A stretch of DNA of 64,000 nucleotides. Origin: Anas platyrhynchos. Lineage: Eukaryota > Chordata > Aves > Anseriformes > Anatidae. Under the pieces are notes generated by a model. It ran no database searches. It saw nothing but the letters and a program-made list of their open reading frames with translations, and was not told where the DNA came from. The stretch's first letter is position 1, and each line of letters opens with the position of its first letter. Positions 35,578-48,100 of this stretch are shown here, one piece after another. The stretch spans positions 7,707,501 to 7,771,500 of the forward strand of contig NC_092600.1 of assembly GCF_047663525.1 (NCBI RefSeq). Direction: 5' to 3'. The position numbers and the translations under genes are program-made.

Positions 35578-38500
35578 CTGAAGCATGCTAAGTTATCTTA
35601 GCAGAATTTTGAGTCCAAGCAGTGGATGAGCACAGTATATACAAAACTCATTTTCATGCACAGTCTTATAACAGCCCTGCTCCCTTCTGTGCTGGAACGT
35701 ATTTCTTCAAATTTTGATTACTACTGCAGTTTAAGTAGTAAATAAAAGGGTTTTGTGTGTGTGTTTGTTTTCTAAGTAGTCTGAAAAATAACCCCAAAAT
35801 GATACTCAGTTCCAGTTGCTTGTTTTGTTTAGGTTGTGTTGCATCTTATAGCTTAGTTAAGCAACAAGCTCAGGAATTTCCTTTTTGGTGATTCTTACAG
35901 GCTTTGCTGCAGGATATACAAGGGAGGAGGGGAAGAGAAAGGGAGACAGTCGGGGGTGAAGGGGACTTAAGCTTTATGTCTCCATCTGCTATGGTTAATT
36001 CCCATCTCCATATCTCCCGCTGTGGCTTTGGGAATTAATGAATTTGCAATGCAGTGCTATGCTGCCCTTTCTTTCTGACTCCTCAGACTAAAACATCAGC
36101 TGCAGCCTATGTGTGCACTTGTAAATGTAGGAGATCAGTTTAGCGTTCCTCCCATGTAGAAATTGGGACACACCATTCTTCAATTTACGAGTCAAATTGC
36201 AATTTGCTATACAACCTATTAACACAGGTATGTGAATAGATACAAACCTCAACGGAGTCTGGACAGTTATTTAACCATGAAACAGATATCTCACTACTTG
36301 TTCATAGATTGACATGGCTCAAAATCCAGGCATATTTTGTTGGAATTAGCCAGCATTCTTTCCTATGCTCATACTCACAATGTTTCTGGAAACAACCCTC
36401 CTACCTGATGATTAAGTCAGATATTAATGCTGGGTCTTTACACGGTCACGAGTCTGTGGTGACTGCCTGTTCTACCTTGTAAATGAAAATGTGTCCAAAA
36501 CTGTGTCTGTGTGGCATAAAAAAATACTCCCTGTACAGCCATCAGCAGCTTGGGTAGCTGTAAGCAGGTCATGCTGTCAGAATAAACCACAGGACTTGAA
36601 GTACTGCAGATTTGCCAGCAGTGTAAGTCTTCAGAAGAAAATAATAAGGGACAGCAACCCCAATAGGCAGGCACTAACAAAAGGGCCTGGAGCAAATTCC
36701 CAGTTTGGATAAGACACAGTGCAACTGGGTTTTTCTTTCTGCATTTTTGCCTAAGAGAAAGCAGCTGAGCAAAGAATCATTTGTATCACAGAAGAACCTG
36801 TCCTAGCCCTGTGCAGGGTCACTGGTATAAAACATGTTCTCTGTGTTCCTGCCAACATCAGTAAGCCCGGGAGTGATTTGCTCCAGGCATTCAATTCATG
36901 GATAGCTCACTTCATCCTCCTAGCAGATGCTCAGAACAAGGCTCTGCTTTCCAAGGGCTCCTGAACGGTTCACAAAAGAATCTTGCTCTAGCTCTACCAG
37001 AGCAACTCTCTTGGTCACTGGGAGCAGTGTGAGCACATTCAAAGGTACAGTTGTAAGACCCAGGAGAGAGCTAGATGCATCTGGCTCGTAAAGACCAGGC
37101 TAATTCTTTCCTTTATTCTGCAGCTTTCTGTCTGGTTCTTTGGGTCTACTGGAGACATCTTTGTTGGGGGAATAATGAACGGCCGAAGAAGCAAGACAGC
37201 TGAGCAACCTAAATAGAGTTTCTCACACTCACTAAAAAAGCTAAGTAGCAAAATGGGCTGAATTCTGGAAGCTTCGGAGTTGAGTGATAATCATCATATT
37301 GAGCAGCTAGTGAAAAGGAAGAGCTTGCACCCAGACAGAAAGTCTGTCCCAAATATTACATGTTAAAAGTATACAGGTTATCATGTGAGAGTGAAGATGT
37401 AGTTGCTGCTTTCCGCTCTGTTTTTTACAAAAACAAAAACTATATTTAACTTTATAAATTTCTCTGCCGCCTCTAGGACATAAGCATTGGTATCAGAGCA
37501 GGATGTGCGGGTGGGGAGATTTCCACAGTCTACAGTAATAAAAGTGTGAACTGCATAATCTGGGTAAATCCCCTAAGAAAAATCCAATCCCTAAAATAAC
37601 ATTTTTAGAGCAGAAATAGAGCAGTTGCAGGAGGTAGCAAGGGATGAACAAAGGTGATTAAAAGAAAAGAAAAAAAAATGGAGGCCACTGAAGCCACAGT
37701 TGATAAGAATAACTTTGTCGGTAACCTCAATTTGCCAAGCAGAGAAAAGTATTTAATGCACACAACAGATCAAATCAAAAAAAAAAAAAAAATTCCTTTT
37801 TTTCTTGCATACGAATGAAATGTGTGAAATGGGGCATGTTAGCAGACTTTATAAAGTACATACATAGAGAAGATACCTAAAAACTTAATTAGGTTGTCTC
37901 CTCATTTACAGGATATACTACAGTGGTTTTAAGATACTTAGGGCAGTCCTATTTAATTCCTTTCCACTAAATATACAAATTTCCCATGCCATGCAATATA
38001 CAGTGGAGCAAAAAGCCTTGAACAAAAAGATTGTGCACATACTATCAGCGTACTCCTGCACCAACATACAAGATTCCAGCAGTGAGATATCTGTGTTAGT
38101 GGGACATTTCAGCTGACCCACAGAGTCCTTTCAGGAAGCTGTCTAGTTTGTATCTAGAGTCTACAGACTTGTCTGCACTTCTTCCATCTCTGAAGCCAAC
38201 TTGGTCTTAGCCAAGTTGGGTATTTCTACCTAAATATACATATTTTCTGCTCCACTGTAGGTGGATCTTGAATCCCTTAAATGACTGAGTCTTTGCTTAA
38301 ATGAATATAAACCTTTAGTGATAAAATTTCAGTCACCAGGAGGATGATGACATATGGTTTACATCTACACTTCATGTCTTGCAAGCAACAAAGACTTTTC
38401 TAAAAAATGTACAAGCCATCATAGTCTTTGAAATTAAATACAATTCAAATACACATAAACAGGTTAATGTCTCGTAAATATGTAACTAAATATAAGTCTT

Positions 38501-39843
38501 AGGCTTTGTAGTTTTGTATATACATGTAAACCTGGCCTTAAAATCATTAGAGTGCATTCATATTCTGGTTTTGGCTTGCTACACAAAGGTTTGCACGCTT
38601 ACCACACATGGTTTGGGGGATTGAAGTGAAAAAGGAACATGAAGGTGTAGGTCTGTAGCAAGAGTGGATACGAAAATACCTCAGTCCCTACCTCCTTCCT
38701 CAATTCAACAGAGAAGAGCTACCAGTTGACAAAGACACTGCAAAACAGGTAACAGCTCTCGCTGATATCAACTACTGGGTCTATGTCAATGACATACACA
38801 TCTGGATGTGTTGACTTGTTTGCTTCTTTCCATTCATTCATTTATTTTTATTTTTTTTTCCCTTTGTCTAGTATCTCAATTGGGCATCCTCAGCTTGAAT
38901 TCACCATAGAAAACTCAAGATGGCTAATCCTGAGTTTTCCTGCCAGTTATGCTGACATAGCTAGGAGACACTCTATCTCTCTAGGCCAAAGTTCATGATT
39001 ATCTCCTTATAACAGTTTTTTTTCTTCCTACACGTGTTGTATCAGATCTGCAACATCTCTTCTGGAGGTCAGCCTGCCCAGTTCTTCCGCATTCAGATCC
39101 AAATCTCATTTGGGCCTTCATTGGCTTGACCTGCATCATCTTCCCATCAGATCTTCTCCTTTGCATCATACCATGCATCATACTATGCTTACACCAAATA
39201 AACGTAGTTGCCAAGGCCCGTTATCTGAACATTTGATCAAATCGCTCCCCTCTTCATACCCCTCTACTAACTCATCTCATCTAAATTCTTATCTCATGAA
39301 GAAATCAAGCTGTCTGCCACTATGTTCAAAGAATTACATAGCTCTGTCGCCACTACATGCCACCCCTGCTGAATCTGTTCTCCCCCCACATCCTCTTGCC
39401 TCCAGCACCGTTGCTCCTCTGATGCCTGCTTGCTGCCTACTTGCTGGCTTCTCACTTCTTTGCTGTCCTGTAGGCCTTGCTTCTTCTGAAGAGCTGCGAG
39501 GTCACACCCTTGAATTGCTATTTATATTCAATTTTCTGAAAATACAACATGTAAATCTTTGCTAACAGACTGCAAACCTATTTGGCACAAACTAGGCAAG
39601 CTTTTCAGAAAGTCCTTAACGCTGCAGTCAGTGAAACTAGGAAGAGTACTATAGGCCTTAAGAAGTGCTCATAGCTACAAATGCAATGGCATTACAAAGT
39701 ATGGTTATAAAACCATCTGTACTGGCACAAATCAAGCAATGCCGTTGAAATCCATTGCCTTTTTTGGCATTCACTGATGCTACCAGAATAAAGTCTATAC
39801 AGTTTTTCAGGGTACTCTATAGCAAATGTTTTTGCTTATCAGT

Positions 39844-39847
<4 letters not shown>

Positions 39848-39875
<28 letters not shown>
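39848..39875. repeat. A28 homopolymer
   Basis: Run of 28 A in the MED7-ITK interval. Confidence 0.9.
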
Positions 39876-39880
<5 letters not shown>

Positions 39881-40990
39881 TCTGAACATTATTTTAACCA
39901 GCAAATTCTCAAGGACAAGGAAAGTTATGCACACACAAACGTAGTCCTATATTTTAGGGATGCAAGCACCTAAATTAGGCGCGCTATTTCCTAGAAGAAC
40001 TGGGAAGTTAGGCCCCAGTATTGATCCTAGTCTATGAACAGGTAGGAAATCCTCCTAGGCAGCAATGATGAGTTTTTAGGGGACTGCAAACTTGTGTCAT
40101 CTTTCTTGTTCAACCACAAGGGTTCCTTGGAACTCAGTCACTACTCAGAAATGAAACATTGCTTCACTAGACTTGCGTGTAACGTTTCAACCCATGCTGT
40201 GGCTCTTCTGCAAGACCACCAGAAAGGGGTATACGTAGGGGCGTACTGTGCAACAGCTCACTTTTCTCCATTTCTGTTCCATGATACAGCGTGACCTTTA
40301 GCAAATTCTCTATCGAACCTATGTATCAAATGCTATCTTTAAATTGTATTTTTACAGTAAATATTGGTTCTCAACTGGCATTGAACAAAATTGATAAGGG
40401 ATTTCTGAGGATCCCTAGAACATTCTGCCTAAAGAAATGCTAAATATAGCATCAAACAGCAAAGAAGCAATTTGTTACCTCGTGGGTGTGTTGTTTTTTT
40501 TCTTTTTGGTTTGGTTTGGTTTTTGTTTTCTTGAAGACTAATAAACAGTATATTCTATTGAGAAATACGGTTTCTAAGTGTGTATCCAGTATATTTTTTT
40601 CACACAAACTGAATTTAAAATAATAAAAAATAAATTAAAGAATAAAATAAAATAATCTTCTTTGTTTTTTTCAAGGAACTCTAAAAATACATCAGGATTA
40701 GGAAGACCTCTACTTATGCCCTGATGCTACTGGAAACCAAAGCAAAAGTCAGCACTGGTAAATGATCTAGACTACAACAGCTTTCAAAAATGCCTAGTTG
40801 ATGAAAATGTTTGTCTTGTAGTTTCCCCACATCCCACTAGACCCCACGTCTCCAATCCTCAGTAGCTTCAACAACACAATTATGCATCTCTAGTACATAC
40901 ATACAATATTAAAAATGGAAGGGCAGAAGGAAATGGAATGCATTTCTTTTAAAACATAACAGTGCTGTCATACTGAGCATTAGTGCAAAT

Positions 40991-41027
<37 letters not shown>

Positions 41028-41034
41028 TATATAT
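40991..41034. repeat. ATT microsatellite
   Basis: About a dozen ATT units with one ACT interruption near the right end, about 1 kb upstream of the ITK start codon. Confidence 0.9.
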
Positions 41035-41858
41035 TTAGCCTGGTGCAAACTACCCTGAATGGTGCCCTGAAGTCCTGAGGAAACCAGTTACATTGCTTTT
41101 GATGTTTGTGCTCGCTTTGCTGCTGATTATAGGGGTCTTGATTACATCTGCAGAGGGCACGTTATGCCTCTGCTTCCTGGAACATCTATACACAGATTAA
41201 TTAGAGAGCACCGGTAGCAGACAATAATCAGTGAATAGTAACGTATGACAATTAGTTAGTTATAATTTATTGTAACCAATTGTTTTCCATTTAAATGTCT
41301 AATGACTACAAATATTTAGCAATTCTTATACAAGTAAATCCTGGTTATTGTTTTCATTTAGATAGTATGCTCAGTTGCTGCCTTTTGCTTTTGCTTGCGG
41401 AGTAGGAACTTTCATGTTATGTGGCAAATTTCCTTGGAACACTTTGTATGAAATCTCTGAGACACAAAGGCAACTGTTAAATACTCTAAATGGGAAGGCA
41501 CGATTCCTTCAATAACCAATATGGATACATGACCTACTTCTAAGAGGGCCAGAGACACTCATCCTATATATCCATGCTCAGTATGTGCATTTATAACTGT
41601 ATTTACTAAATGGCCAAGTCGGAGACAGATGCTTCATCATGCCACACCCCTTTAATTAATCCTTAATCACTGATTTACTTTTATCGAATGTCCCTCAAGT
41701 GTTATTTTTTCCACAACATTTGCCCTAGAGTGTATTTCGCATGTGCTGTTCGTTTTATGACTTCAGAGAGGATGTGGTTATGGTTTGACAGAAAGGAAGC
41801 TTTGCTGTAGATGGGAAGATAAAGCTTAAAGTACCTACGCTGCCTTTAGAAGAACACC

Positions 41859-41895
<37 letters not shown>

Positions 41896-41898
41896 AAA
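41859..41898. repeat. T17-A23 inverted homopolymer
   Basis: Seventeen T directly followed by 23 A, about 100 bp upstream of the ITK start codon. It is a perfect self-complementary tract able to form a hairpin. Confidence 0.9.
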
Positions 41899-41996
41899 CT
41901 TAACTGCCTTCCTTATTGTGTCTCTTTCTTGGACGGGTGCTCAGCTCACAGGGCAGGCATCCCATGTCCCAGGAGAGGACCATTCTTGGCCCAACC

Positions 41997-42134
41997 ATGA
42001 ATAACTGTGTGCTCCTGGAGGAACAGCTGATCAAAAAATCCCAGCAGAAGAGAAGGACATCGCCCTCCAACTTTAAAGTGCGCTTCTTTGTCTTAACCAA
42101 ATCTAAGCTGGCTTACTATGAACATCGCCATGGG
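41997..42134 (+). CDS. ITK: ITK exon 1: N-terminal half of PH domain
   Basis: ATG at 41997 in context CCAACCATGA; 46 codons end in phase 0 at CATGGG|GTATGT. It contains the basic KKSQQKRR strand pair and FKVRFFVLT with R29, the PIP3 contact, making this exon essential for membrane recruitment. The exon's 5' UTR limit is not visible. Confidence 0.95.
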
Positions 42135-45100
42135 GTATGTCAGCCATTTTCTTTGTCATAGTAGAATAACGGAGGGAAGGGTGAACTCTTTCTTAAACTT
42201 TATTAATTTACCATTTCTGGGTTTTGTTTTAGCACCACTCACCGAAATGTGTAGAGTGGTCGGATGGGTCCTTACAAACTTCTGGTCAGTGAGCATTTGG
42301 TGCATATGGGGGAATAAGACTAACTTGTTATCTTATAGAAAGTACATAATTTTGTTGTAGGAATTTAGCATGTTCTGTTAAAATCGATGTGTTTGACAGC
42401 TGCATGAGCCTGCCCCTTGCTGCCTGTGTGGGTACGGGAGTGACCTCCGGTGTGGTATTGCAGAGACTAAACTATGTCTAGCCACGTCTTCACTCTCCTT
42501 CTTTTCTTTAGGGCAACAGACTGATGGTTGGTAGACCAGTCTTACAATTCAGAACAAATTCAGCTGCCATTCAGGTCTACTCTTCCAAGTTAGTTTCAAA
42601 AGGGATGTGATGATGAGATCCATGCTCAGACTAGGCCTTGTTTCCCCAGGCTTGCATTACCTAATTTGCAAAATACGAAGAAAATTAAAAGTCAATCTAT
42701 GCACCACATTGTGCTAAGTGTTCTAGTGAAGAGAGGATTATTTCCCTCTTGTGCTTAGCTGGATGTTTGCTGAGCCTTATCATGGTTGTAAATAATATTG
42801 CTTGTTTTCTAACAGTCACTTAACATGCTGTTAATCCATTATGTTTAGGTGCTATTATTATACACAGACCAGTGCTGGGGATCTTGTTGTGTTGCTATCC
42901 AGTGTTGGCACCTTCAGATCATCTGATCTGATCTTGTTTAGAAAAAGAAAATTAAGTTAAAACTGAACCCAACGAGAAAAGCAAGGTATAATGTGTCCTT
43001 GTATGGTATCATTCCCCTGTTGAAATTCTATACCAGCTTCAAGGTTTAACAGTCATTTTTACTTGTAAGCTATTTCTCTGAAATGTGTTCAACAAAATGT
43101 TTTTCTTGCTTTTATTTTATAGCCAGTGTTATTCTTACCTTCATATTTAAATAGGAAAATATTTGTTGTTGCCCAGTGTGTCTGTATTTAGTCTGAGAGT
43201 CTATTTGACTGCTATCCAAGCTATCTTTCGGCTGTCATTATGTTAAGATTTTAAATTCTACTATAACTATTCAGTTGATTAATCTGGTTAAAATTTTCAA
43301 GTTTCATCTGAGTGATTCTGCTGTAGGCATTTACAGAAATTTTCATACCTAGGGTTTTTTTTGATGCTTGCTGAGTCTTGATGGACTTGAGAAGGACTCA
43401 ACATACACTTTGCCTAGATAGCTTTGTGGAACCACGCTAGGTGTTTGCATCTTTAGTCACTTAAATAGTTTGGAAAATCTGACTTGGCGGCTTTCAGTGG
43501 GGCATATATTTCATATGCAACATGACTGTCTTTGGAAATTTTATCCTCTAGTCTTCCTAAAGGTCAATTAGGCCACTCAAGAACATCTTAAAATACCTGT
43601 GAAGTAAACATTTAAGAAGCTTTCAAAGGCACATTAGTACACTACACATACAAAATCTGAATGGACACCAAGTGACAGCTGACAAATACCTTTGTACATA
43701 TGTGTATGCAGTATTTCTGAAAATTTGATCTCCAAAGTCAGACAACAGTGGGCCAAATCTTTAGGTGTGGCAAAATTCCAAAGTACAGTGACATCAAAAT
43801 TAAGCTATGAAAAATTGGACCACATAAGGGTTTGTTGTATTACGTAGTTTACCTCATATATTATCTATTATAAACATTCACATGTACATATGTGTAAATA
43901 TATAAAAACAGACTTTTTTTCTGAACTGTCAAAAGCAGGTCATTACATGAATAGAAGGACTTCATATCAAATGAGGAGAAAAGACTTTGTCCTGTGACAT
44001 ACTCCCAGAACCAATCTTCAGCCTTTTCAATACTACTGCCAAAAATTAGCCCACTGTGGTCAGGCTTCCTTGTGGTCAGATCACGGCTTTTCTGCAGGGA
44101 CAAACTTTGGGTAGGCTATGCAAACACCCTCTTGTTCCATGCTAAGAATGGACTGAATGCCCAGAAGAGGAGTTCACAGCCCATGACGGGAAACTACAGT
44201 ACCTGCCTGACACATGGGCTAGGCCTGTCCCAGTGAATCAACCAGGAACAGGGAGTATACGCTGAAATCGATGGTCTAATCCTCTAGCACAGGTTGGGCT
44301 TTGCTCTGTGGGGACTCTCCAATAATTTATGGGGCTGGCAGGGGTTAGGAGAGGCTGGGGGCCATTGCCAACATGCATTGCTTTCGGTCCCCTTGCTCTG
44401 GGTGCTGGCCGCAGAGATGGGGAGTATCCACAGGCATGCGTGCTGCAAAGGATAGATGGGCCCAGCATCTGCCTACGCTTTTGATGTATTTTTCAAGGGA
44501 AATCTCTGTGGATGCTTGCTATGAGAGGTTTCAAAGAGTTTCTTTAGGAACCCCTTACCAACATGTCTACTGGCCTACTCTACGCAGAGTTCAATACTGT
44601 ATATACCGTGTCCACTGCTCCAGTCCCCATTCAGTCAGTGACAGTGTAAATTCAGGTAGAACAATTAGCAAACTGCTAAGCAATTTTAGAAGTCCTGCTG
44701 ATTTCAATGGAGCGTGTTGAAGTAAAGCATACTCTTATGTATTTAACACAGGCTTACATGTTTTGTCTGTATTTAACAGAGTTTTACAGCCAGTCCTTTT
44801 CCCTGGCTTCAGACACTGTGAGTATAAAAAGACGTTTAACAGTGTATTGTAGCAGTCCACAGCAAAGAAATAACCAGGTTGAAGGAATACAGGAATGATT
44901 ATGTAAATGATACCAAAAGCTGTCAAGACAACCGACATCATAAAGGCGAATTTTTGCAATAACTACGATGACATTTTTCTGTCGTAACAGCACATAGCTA
45001 GACAGAAGGCACTGTTTTCCTTAGGGGCTAAGCATACAATCGCCGTTAATGTTAATGAAAGATATTTACATGTCTCATTAGGAGAATGAGCCCCCAATAA

Positions 45101-48100
45101 CTGACAACAATAAGAAGCTGTGTTTTCTGGAATTCATTAGCCAGTACACAATGCAGGGCTGTCTTAACATAAAGCTAAGCTCTGATAACAGGCACATGTA
45201 TTCAGCCCCCGTCTACTAAAATAAATCAGAAGTGCCTTTATTATGACATGCAAATCAATTCCATGGGCAAAAATTCTTCATTTCCAGGGTCTGATTTTAT
45301 AGCTACTGTGCATGTGAGTAAATGAGCACATGGGAGTAATCATTTTAGCTATTTCAATGAGTTTGATCCTCACTGGAGTAACCAATAATGCAGGCACTTC
45401 TGTGGTACTCTCAGGATCCCAGTGCACTTGCCTTACTGCAAAAGAAGCAGTCAAGTGAATCCCTTTTGGAGAGGTCTCTAGGACAGTTTCAAATGTTCTT
45501 ACGTAGCCTTAGCAAAAACAAACTAGTGAGTTACCTTTATCTCCTTGGCTTAACGGCTTGTGGTCTTTGGTAAATCCTTCAGTTTAGCAGACAGAAGAAC
45601 AAAGAGAGATTGCGTCTGAAGTGCTAAGCTACTCAGACACCAGAGTAGTTAGCATTTCAGACACTGAGTAGAGGTTCATGAATAATCTTTGGTATATCAC
45701 ATTCCTACCTGGAAAAGGACAGAAACAAGCATGGATCTTTGCCTTTCAAGCTGTAGTCTAAAAGTGGCACAGATGTCTGAGGCTGATGCCACACTGACTG
45801 AACAGGCCACTGGGCTCTGGGGTGGTGTCGCACTGGTGCAGCTCCGCCGTTTCTGCATCGGAGCGGCTCATCTTGGTACGGCTCGGACCTGTGGGGAGTG
45901 CCGGAGCCTGTCTGTACCATGTATGCAACATGTGTCCCTATGCCACAGTTTTACCTCTTCAAAAATATGGATCTTTGTAATGCCTTGCCCTCTTTAGACA
46001 TTCTGAGAATTACTTCGGAACTGGGAAAGTTTCATCTAACACCTGGGAGGTTCAGGCATGTAGCTATTCTTAAACTTCAGATCTTCATGCCCCTATGTGC
46101 TACTACTAGTGCAGCTTTTAAAGGCAGCAATAAAAGGAGCACACAGAAAAGGACCGCGTTCCCTCTTCATTTACAGCAGTTCTATTCTTCCTACACTGGT
46201 CAGATTCTCAAGAGGTCACAGAGCATGAGTCAGCCTTGTCCTTGGCTTTTCCATTCAAATCTTTGATATTCAGACATAAAGGTGACACTTCAGTGTGTCT
46301 TGGAATTTGCTTTCAGTCTGTTGTTCTGGGAAAATAAAAGAATAAACGTGACTGAAAAGCCTTTTATCAGGATCCTGAAAAGCTTCAGCTGCTTCTGCTG
46401 TATTATCTACACATTGTGTTACTTGCAACAGCCCAGCTACCCATGGTAACAAAAGAAGCTCTTTATTCCTCTTTCCAGCAGTCCATTTTACCTTGATTAT
46501 TCTAAGCAGAACCTGACTTGTCCATCTTGCCCTGGAAAGGCTTGTTTTTCTCACCAAGTCTCTAAAGTAAACAGACTAAGACTTTGCTTCTGAAAGTCTT
46601 GGTTTTGGTGTTCCTGTTAATTACAGTGGCTGTCCATACCGTCCCTCGTTGTTTAATATAAGATTTGCTTTGTGTATTCTGGATACCTTAACAGTCACAA
46701 AATTATAATCTTCATAGACGCTGAATTTAAAGATGTTTCTGAAGTCAACCTCCCATATAAATATGTATCTGAGTAAATAGATCATTCTTCATGACTTGTC
46801 ATGTATTTATTAACACGTCCTGTTTGCTTGCCAGAATTTGCAATACCATCTGTCTTCTGATGCATATCTCCAACTAATTTATTAATAATACACATATCGC
46901 CCACAAAGAAGTCAGACATGGCATCTATCTTCATCACAGCTGCTTCAACATTGTTGTTTTGTGTTTTTTTCATGAGAAATACAACATAACCTTAAATAAG
47001 ATGGAAGCAAGGTACAAACTTTGTACCTAATGTTAAATGAACCCTTTCGCATACCTCTGTGAACTTATCATGGATTATATAATAATCATATTATTGGTTG
47101 GAGGGCACATCTGAAATTCATTTAGTTGGACCTTGTGCTTAGGGCCAGGCAGTTATCATTAGATCAACACTCAGAGCAGGACCGCTGCCAACACTAGAAC
47201 AAGTCAGCTATGGCTTTGAGTAGCCACTGCTTGAAAACCAGGGACAGAGAGAGATTCCACAACTTTGGGCAACCTGTTCCATTATATCTTAACAAATGTT
47301 TTTTTTGTTGTTGTTGCTTCTTTTTTTTTTCTGGATATTTAGAAAGAACCAGTCTATTGCAATTCTTTCATGACTTTCTTCTGCGGCATGATTGACGGTG
47401 ATGATACTGTCTAGACAAGATCGCTTTAAACGACATATAGTTTGTTCTACGTCTGTTGTCTGTGGTCTTTCTAATTCCACAAATGTGAAGTAGAGTCTGG
47501 TAAGAAAAAATAGCTACTTTTTGCCAGAATAACTAATTCGATCTTCCACAATTTGGGTTATAATAATTTCTTCTTACACTCGCTGTGCATACCCGGTTCT
47601 GCTCCTACTAGGTATTTGCCTAGGCATTTATTGGTCTTTAATCTTCCAAGATTTTTTAAAAATTACTTCTGAGCAAATGTCAGATACTCCCATCTTCTTT
47701 AAATTATGAAGCTCTAATCTTTCATCTATTGGAAAAAGTTAAGGATGCAGCAAAAATGTTCAACACTTGTTTTCTTTTATATCTTTAAGAAGGAAGGATT
47801 TCTTCTTAATATGAATATATTACAATAATAATGGGATTTCTTAATCTTTTATTAGATTTCTTTACTGTAACCATATTTGTTTCCAGCATCTGCCTTTGCT
47901 TTATACTGTAATCAATATTGTAACTGATATTGTTGCAATGCCTGCCTATTGCTTTGTACACTTTCATCCTTTCCGGGCCAATTTTTCATCCTTAAGACTT
48001 ACACATTTTTAACGAAAAAAATCATGCCATTTAATAGATTTAATTTAGTTTCCTTCTATCACTGAATCTTTTATTCACTAATACCTACTCCTCCCATCTA

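Larger units (their letters stand above)
32331..41996. other. MED7-ITK interval without a recognised gene
   Basis: In mammals FAM71B (GARIN3) lies here. I see nothing resembling it. Apart from the two uncharacterised minus-strand ORFs near 35 kb, the interval holds A/T homopolymers (33990-34011, 37778-37791, 39848-39875), a GTTT-rich tract near 40508, an ATT microsatellite near 40992 and the T/A palindrome at 41859. The ITK promoter and any untranslated exons should be near its right end. Confidence 0.5.
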
